NCBI GenBank assembly: GCA_045617525.1 | Contig: JAZLIT010000157.1 | Location: 1 to 18,212 of the forward strand | DNA: 18,212 nt | Source of the DNA: JAZLIT01 sp045617525 | GTDB lineage: Bacteria > Bacillota > Bacilli > Bacillales_A > Planococcaceae | Reading direction: 5' to 3' | Part shown: piece after piece, positions 15,073 through 18,212 of the stretch | Numbering within the stretch: the first letter of the stretch is position 1 | Layout: the number at the start of each line of letters is the position of its first letter | The notes under the pieces: generated by a model | What the model was told of the DNA's origin: nothing | What the model saw: the letters and a program-made list of their open reading frames with translations, nothing else | Database searches by the model: none | Program-made: the position numbers and the translations under genes

Positions 15073-15948
15073 TTAATTTAAGTCTTGGGTATTCATTCCC
15101 GAAAGCATTCTCTTCCATTTTTGAGCCATTATTTCATCACGCATAATTAGTGTTCCTTCTTTATAAAGTCGAATAACAGCCTCAATTGAAGCTACGTCCC
15201 CAAGCTCACCGGCTTCCTTATATTTCTGTAGTGCAAGACGACCATCAATGTCCACTCCGATTCCAAATTCATAAATATAACCTAAGTTATAAAGCGCATC
15301 GACATGTCCTTTCTCTCCTGCAATTATAAAAAATTCAATCGCTTGCTTCATATCTTTTCTTTCATTTAATAAAGGTGTCATATAAATCATACCCATGCGA
15401 TAGATCGCATCCAAATCGCCTCCAGCTGCAGACATCCGATAAAAATGGAGTGCTTGCTGTTCATCAATCGCTACCCCAATTCCTTGCTCAAACATCATAC
15501 CTAGCGTAAACATTGCCTCGACAACGCCAAAATCTGCTGCTTTACCAAACCAAAGTAGCGCGAGCTTTTCATCAACTACTACAGCTTCACCATTTAAGTA
15601 CATATCAGCTAAATTATTCATCGCATCTGGATAGCCAAGATGAGCTGCCTTTTCATAATATAAAAACGCCTCATTCTCATCTTCAGGATCAACTAATCCT
15701 TCAAATGCATAATTCCCTAACATGTAGAGAGCCTCTGCACATTCTAAGTCTGCTGCCTTTCGGAAAAGTTCTTGTGCTTCATCGAGAAGCGAATATTCAT
15801 GAAAGAAATAAGCAAATTCAAGCAGATCATTTAGCTGACCATTTTTTGCATTTTTATATTTCCCTTTTAAATGCTCTGTTTCTTTCACCGATAAATCTAA
15901 TTGTTTAATTATCTGCAAAAACTCATTTTCACTTTCCAGAATTCGCAT
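15073..15948 (-). CDS. Sel1-like repeat protein
   Basis: The 291-residue protein has no signal peptide or membrane helix and is built almost wholly of Sel1-like (TPR-related) repeats of about 36 residues. I count roughly seven, starting near residues 35, 71, 107, 143, 179, 216 and 252, with recurring cores such as ALYMLGNYAFEG, AMNNLADMYLNG, AMFTLGMMFEQG and ALYNLGYIYEFG, each followed by an A.....Y.KAA..G helix. Such solenoids act as protein-binding scaffolds, so a cytoplasmic adaptor role is inferred; no enzyme motif is seen. The short N-terminal region (1-34) is charged and helical. Its ATG overlaps the stop of the LysR gene by one base (TAATG), with AAGGAGG inside the LysR end, so the two are translationally coupled and may work together. 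Confidence 0.9.
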   Translation of the reverse strand: MRILESENEFLQIIKQLDLSVKETEHLKGKYKNAKNGQLNDLLEFAYFFHEYSLLDEAQELFRKAADLECAEALYMLGNYAFEGLVDPEDENEAFLYYEKAAHLGYPDAMNNLADMYLNGEAVVVDEKLALLWFGKAADFGVVEAMFTLGMMFEQGIGVAIDEQQALHFYRMSAAGGDLDAIYRMGMIYMTPLLNERKDMKQAIEFFIIAGEKGHVDALYNLGYIYEFGIGVDIDGRLALQKYKEAGELGDVASIEAVIRLYKEGTLIMRDEIMAQKWKRMLSGMNTQDLN

Positions 15949-16838
15949 TACTCGTCCTCCTTTTTAAAATATGCTAATACATACTGCTTAAATTCACTTG
16001 CTGCAGGGGATAAATAGCGATTTTTCGCCCAAGAAACACCTACTGAACGATTACATAAAGGATAAATCACGCGTAGTTTTTTCACTTTGTAATCATCGAG
16101 TCCCTTAACATTCGGGATTAATGACACGCCTAATCCTGCACTCACAAACCCTGCAATTGTATGCATTTCTTCCCCTGCAAATGTTGAATTTTGAACAACA
16201 CCGATTTCAGCAAAATAAGAGTCCACTAATTGACGTAATGAATTTCCCTTTTTAATTGATATAAACGGTTCATTTTTTATTTCTTCTAAATAAATCTCAT
16301 CCTTTTTAGCAAGCTCATGAGATATAGGAACAATCACAAAAAGCTCCTCCTGCCAAAGTTTGATTGTTTCAATATCTATTAACCGCGATTCAATTTTTTG
16401 AGATAAACAAAGATCAATTGCCCCTTCTTCTAATCGCTTTAATAAGTCCGATGAAGTACCTTGCGTCAAAACTACCTGCATATTGGGGTATACTTTATGA
16501 CCCGCTGCCATCAATTCTGGTACAACCTCCATACCAAGCGTATGAATAAAACCAAAGGAAACGATACCATGACCAGGTGTTGTAATATCTTCAAACTCCT
16601 CCATAACTTTTTCAAATTCAGCTAAAATAATATTTACGCTTTTTAAAAAATGCTCGCCAAATCTATTCAAATAGATTGAACGTCCTTCACGATTAAAGAG
16701 AGGTATACCTAAATCTCGCTCGATATTTGAAATTGACTTACTAAGTGCTGGTTGCGATATCATTAACACTTCCGCGGCACGTGTCATATGTTGCATAGAG
16801 GCCACTGTTTTAAAATACTTAAGCTGTTGAATTTCCAT
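15948..16838 (-). CDS. LysR-family transcriptional regulator
   Basis: The 296-residue protein has the LysR N-terminal winged helix-turn-helix (1-60): QLKYFKTVASMQHMTRAAEVL, then SQPALSKSISNIERDLGIPLF and the wing NREGRSIYLN. A linker helix (61-88) leads to a periplasmic-binding-like effector domain (about 92-292), with the usual FVSAGLGVSLIPN segment at 230-242. It belongs to the GltC/YybE-like part of the family, but the effector is unknown and I do not give it a symbol. The RBS before the ATG at 16838 is weak (GGTGTGAG). It is divergent from the esterase gene at 17031 and shares a 192-base spacer with it, the usual setting for a LysR regulator and its target. It is coupled to the Sel1-repeat gene. 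Confidence 0.92.
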   Translation of the reverse strand: MEIQQLKYFKTVASMQHMTRAAEVLMISQPALSKSISNIERDLGIPLFNREGRSIYLNRFGEHFLKSVNIILAEFEKVMEEFEDITTPGHGIVSFGFIHTLGMEVVPELMAAGHKVYPNMQVVLTQGTSSDLLKRLEEGAIDLCLSQKIESRLIDIETIKLWQEELFVIVPISHELAKKDEIYLEEIKNEPFISIKKGNSLRQLVDSYFAEIGVVQNSTFAGEEMHTIAGFVSAGLGVSLIPNVKGLDDYKVKKLRVIYPLCNRSVGVSWAKNRYLSPAASEFKQYVLAYFKKEDE

Positions 16839-16894
16839 TTAATTAGCTCACACCATTCATAACTTTTTAGAATCGAAATGATAGAAATAATAGA

Positions 16895-16923
16895 TTGTAC
16901 TTATATATTTATCGTTCTATAAT
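16895..16923 (+). promoter_or_regulatory. promoter of the esterase gene
   Basis: TTGTAC (16895-16900), a 17-base spacer and a perfect TATAAT (16918-16923) form a strong sigma-A promoter. Transcription would start near 16930, leaving a leader of about 100 bases before the ATG at 17031. Confidence 0.75.
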
Positions 16924-16931
16924 AAGCGATA
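16910..16931. promoter_or_regulatory. palindrome over the esterase -10, candidate operator
   Basis: TATCG (16910-16914), 12 bases and CGATA (16927-16931) form a 22-base inverted repeat centred on the TATAAT and reaching the start site. A protein bound here would block the esterase promoter. The divergent LysR regulator is the natural candidate, but that is inference. Confidence 0.4.
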
Positions 16932-16944
16932 GCAACATGGTTGC
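16932..16944. repeat. short inverted repeat at the start of the esterase leader
   Basis: GCAAC, ATG and GTTGC form a perfect 5-base inverted repeat directly after the predicted transcription start. It may be a small 5' hairpin or part of the operator next to it. Confidence 0.35.
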
Positions 16945-16964
16945 ATAGCAAAATAAAACGCAAT

Positions 16965-16996
16965 TTTCAATAATTATTTATAAAATTTCAATAATT
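16965..16996. repeat. two 11-base direct repeats in the esterase leader, 21 bases apart
   Basis: TTTCAATAATT occurs at 16965-16975 and again at 16986-16996. The 21-base period is two turns of the helix, so a protein could bind both on one face. The stretch is very AT-rich, so chance is possible. Confidence 0.45.
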
Positions 16997-17030
16997 TAAA
17001 TAATACGTATTCGATAAGGGAGCTCGCATA

Positions 17031-17780
17031 ATGAAGATCATTGCACCAAAACCATTTACAATTGAAGCTGGCAAGCGCGCGGTTCTATTACTTCACGGCT
17101 TTACAGGAAATCCAAATGACGTAAAACGTCTCGGTCGTTATTTAGCTGAGCGTAATTATACAGTTCATGCACCTTTATATAAGGGACATGGCCTTGATCC
17201 ACAGACTTTAATCCACTCCAATCCACAAGATTGGTGGGACAGTGTAATTAATGGTTATGATGAACTTATCGCACTTGGATATAAAGAAATTGCTGTAGCT
17301 GGTGTTTCATTAGGAGGGATTTTCTCCTTGAAACTTGGTGTTGAACGTCCGACAAAAGCAATTGTAACAATGAGTGCACCTGCAATCGCTAAATCCGCTG
17401 ATAGCCTACAAAGCCGTATTGTTGATTATGCAATTAACTATAAAAAGCTTTCAGGTCAATATGATGAGGAGCGCGATACGCGTTCATCCGTTGCAGAACT
17501 AGTTCAAATGCCATCATTAGATTCTTTACAATATATGATTAACGAAACAAGCCAAAAGTTAAACACGCTTCAAACTCCGATTCACATTTTACGTGGACTT
17601 GAAGATGATTTATATTACTGTGAAAGTGCGGACTTAATTTACAATGCCGTTAAATCTCGCATTAAATCTGTCAAAACATTCGTTAACTCTGGCCATATTT
17701 TAACGCTTGGTAAAGAGCGCGAATTAGTGTTCGAGGAAGTTTATCGATTCTTCGATGGACTGCAATGGAATGCTAGCTAA
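17031..17780 (+). CDS. est: carboxylesterase, Est30-like alpha/beta hydrolase
   Basis: This soluble alpha/beta hydrolase resembles the thermostable Est30 carboxylesterase of Geobacillus, which cleaves short-chain esters. The 249 residues match its length (about 247). The oxyanion-hole segment LLHGFTGNP lies at 20-28, the nucleophile is S93 in GVSLGG, the acid is D192 in RGLEDD, and the base is H222 in NSGHILTL; the triad is complete and in the family order. A small helical cap lies at about 120-175. There is no signal peptide. The ATG at 17031 has AAGGGAG about eight bases upstream. It is divergent from the LysR gene and stands alone before a terminator. The physiological ester is unknown. 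Some Bacillales relatives lie next to secG and rnr, which is not the case here. Confidence 0.9.
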   Translation: MKIIAPKPFTIEAGKRAVLLLHGFTGNPNDVKRLGRYLAERNYTVHAPLYKGHGLDPQTLIHSNPQDWWDSVINGYDELIALGYKEIAVAGVSLGGIFSLKLGVERPTKAIVTMSAPAIAKSADSLQSRIVDYAINYKKLSGQYDEERDTRSSVAELVQMPSLDSLQYMINETSQKLNTLQTPIHILRGLEDDLYYCESADLIYNAVKSRIKSVKTFVNSGHILTLGKERELVFEEVYRFFDGLQWNAS

Positions 17781-17817
17781 TTAAGTTACCCCCTTCCCCT
17801 ATTTGGAATTTAATATT

Positions 17818-17870
17818 AAAATGCCAGTGTTAGCGCGGATAATTCCCCATATCCGCTACACTGGCATTTT
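17818..17870. terminator. bidirectional terminator between the esterase and SLH genes
   Basis: A 13-base-pair perfect outer stem (AAAATGCCAGTGT with ACACTGGCATTTT) continues, after a small bulge, into AGCG/GCGGATA pairing around an AT-rich loop. A's and T's at the two ends allow it to serve both the + esterase gene (stop at 17780) and the - SLH gene (stop at 17882). Confidence 0.88.
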
Positions 17871-17881
17871 CTATTTTTAGC

Positions 17882-18212
17882 CTATTTAGATTTAGCTGCT
17901 AACAAGCTCAGCATTTTTGCCGCTTGAGCGCGTGTTAACTTACCTTTTGGATTAAAAGCTTGTGCAGAATCAATTAATCCAAACTCATATAAGAATGAAA
18001 TTGCTTTAATCGACTCAGTAGATAAGTTAGCTACATCTTTATATGGCAATTCTTTTTGCGCCAAGAACGGTGCTTTCATCTGTGCTTCATAAGCCCGTAC
18101 AAGCATTAACCCCATTTGCTCACGATTGATTTCTGAAGTTGGATTAAACTTGCCGCTACCATCACCTTTTACAATACCAAGGTCATAGACTGCCTGTAAT
18201 TCTGCTTTCATT
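17882..18212 (-). CDS. C-terminal SLH repeats of a cell-surface protein (5' end outside window)
   Basis: S-layer homology repeats bind pyruvylated cell-wall polymers and hold exported proteins on the surface. The visible 110 or so residues contain two such repeats: one with AVYDLGIVKGDGSGKFNPTS followed by INREQMGLMLVRAYE, and one with FLYEFGLIDSAQAFNPKG followed by LTRAQAAKMLSLLAAK, ending in KSK. The frame stays open to the last base of the window, so the methionine at 18211 is likely internal and the true start, signal peptide and functional domain lie beyond. The second repeat lacks the GDG seen in the first (SAQAFNPKG), which may weaken wall binding. A terminator follows at 17818-17870. 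Confidence 0.9.
   Translation of the reverse strand, partial: MKAELQAVYDLGIVKGDGSGKFNPTSEINREQMGLMLVRAYEAQMKAPFLAQKELPYKDVANLSTESIKAISFLYEFGLIDSAQAFNPKGKLTRAQAAKMLSLLAAKSK

Noticed and set aside
15513..15908. 131-codon open frame on the + strand inside the Sel1-repeat gene
   Set aside because: It mirrors the repeats of the real gene in another frame, with no RBS or recognisable domain.
15073..15948. Internal repeats considered as a DNA repeat array
   Set aside because: The periodicity is at protein level (36-residue Sel1 units). The DNA copies are diverged and are not a CRISPR or tandem array.
1..18212. Search by eye for mobile elements, phage genes, tRNAs, rRNA, CRISPR arrays or toxin-antitoxin pairs
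   Set aside because: None was seen. All larger genes are typical chromosomal Bacillales genes with intact frames.

Overview
This AT-rich window reads as an ordinary chromosomal segment of a Gram-positive Bacillales bacterium. The supporting signs are strong AAGGAGG-type ribosome binding sites, an S-box (SAM-I) riboswitch, GlnR/TnrA-type nitrogen boxes, a DesK-DesR membrane-fluidity system, a HemY-type coproporphyrinogen oxidase and a C-terminal SLH cell-wall anchor. A Planococcaceae member (Solibacillus/Lysinibacillus-like) is my best guess. That is inference from gene content, not a placement by alignment.

Layout. 1-116: 3' end of an unidentified gene, probably a membrane protein. 223-450: small two-helix membrane protein. 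598-1167 (-): thymidylate-kinase-like P-loop protein whose Walker A lysine is a threonine. 1494-3152 (+): glnK-amtB nitrogen operon behind a promoter with two perfect TGTNA-N7-TNACA boxes. 3396-4370 (+): proline dehydrogenase with an added C-terminal hydrophobic tail. 4414-7254 (-): des, desK and desR. 7374-7883 (-): GNAT acetyltransferase of the phosphinothricin/methionine-sulfoximine type. 7965-13227 (-): yitJ-metH methionine operon preceded by a promoter, SAM-I riboswitch and terminator. 13507-14892 (-): hemY/cgoX. 15073-16838 (-): a LysR regulator translationally coupled to a Sel1-repeat protein. 17031-17780 (+): Est30-like carboxylesterase. 17882-18212 (-): C-terminal SLH repeats of a surface protein that runs off the window.

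How genes work together. GlnK and AmtB form an ammonium transporter and its PII gate. DesK senses membrane state and phosphorylates DesR, which in B. subtilis switches on the desaturase Des; all three are adjacent here. YitJ makes 5-methyl-THF (and can methylate homocysteine) and MetH uses it with cobalamin to make methionine; SAM shuts the operon down through the riboswitch. Transcription units are closed by very clear hairpins, several of them shared between convergent genes.

I see no phage, transposon, CRISPR, tRNA or rRNA sequence and no obvious new multi-gene system. The least ordinary items are the lysine-less P-loop kinase-like protein, the coupled LysR/Sel1 pair, the tailed proline dehydrogenase, and the palindromes lying over the esterase and hemY promoters.
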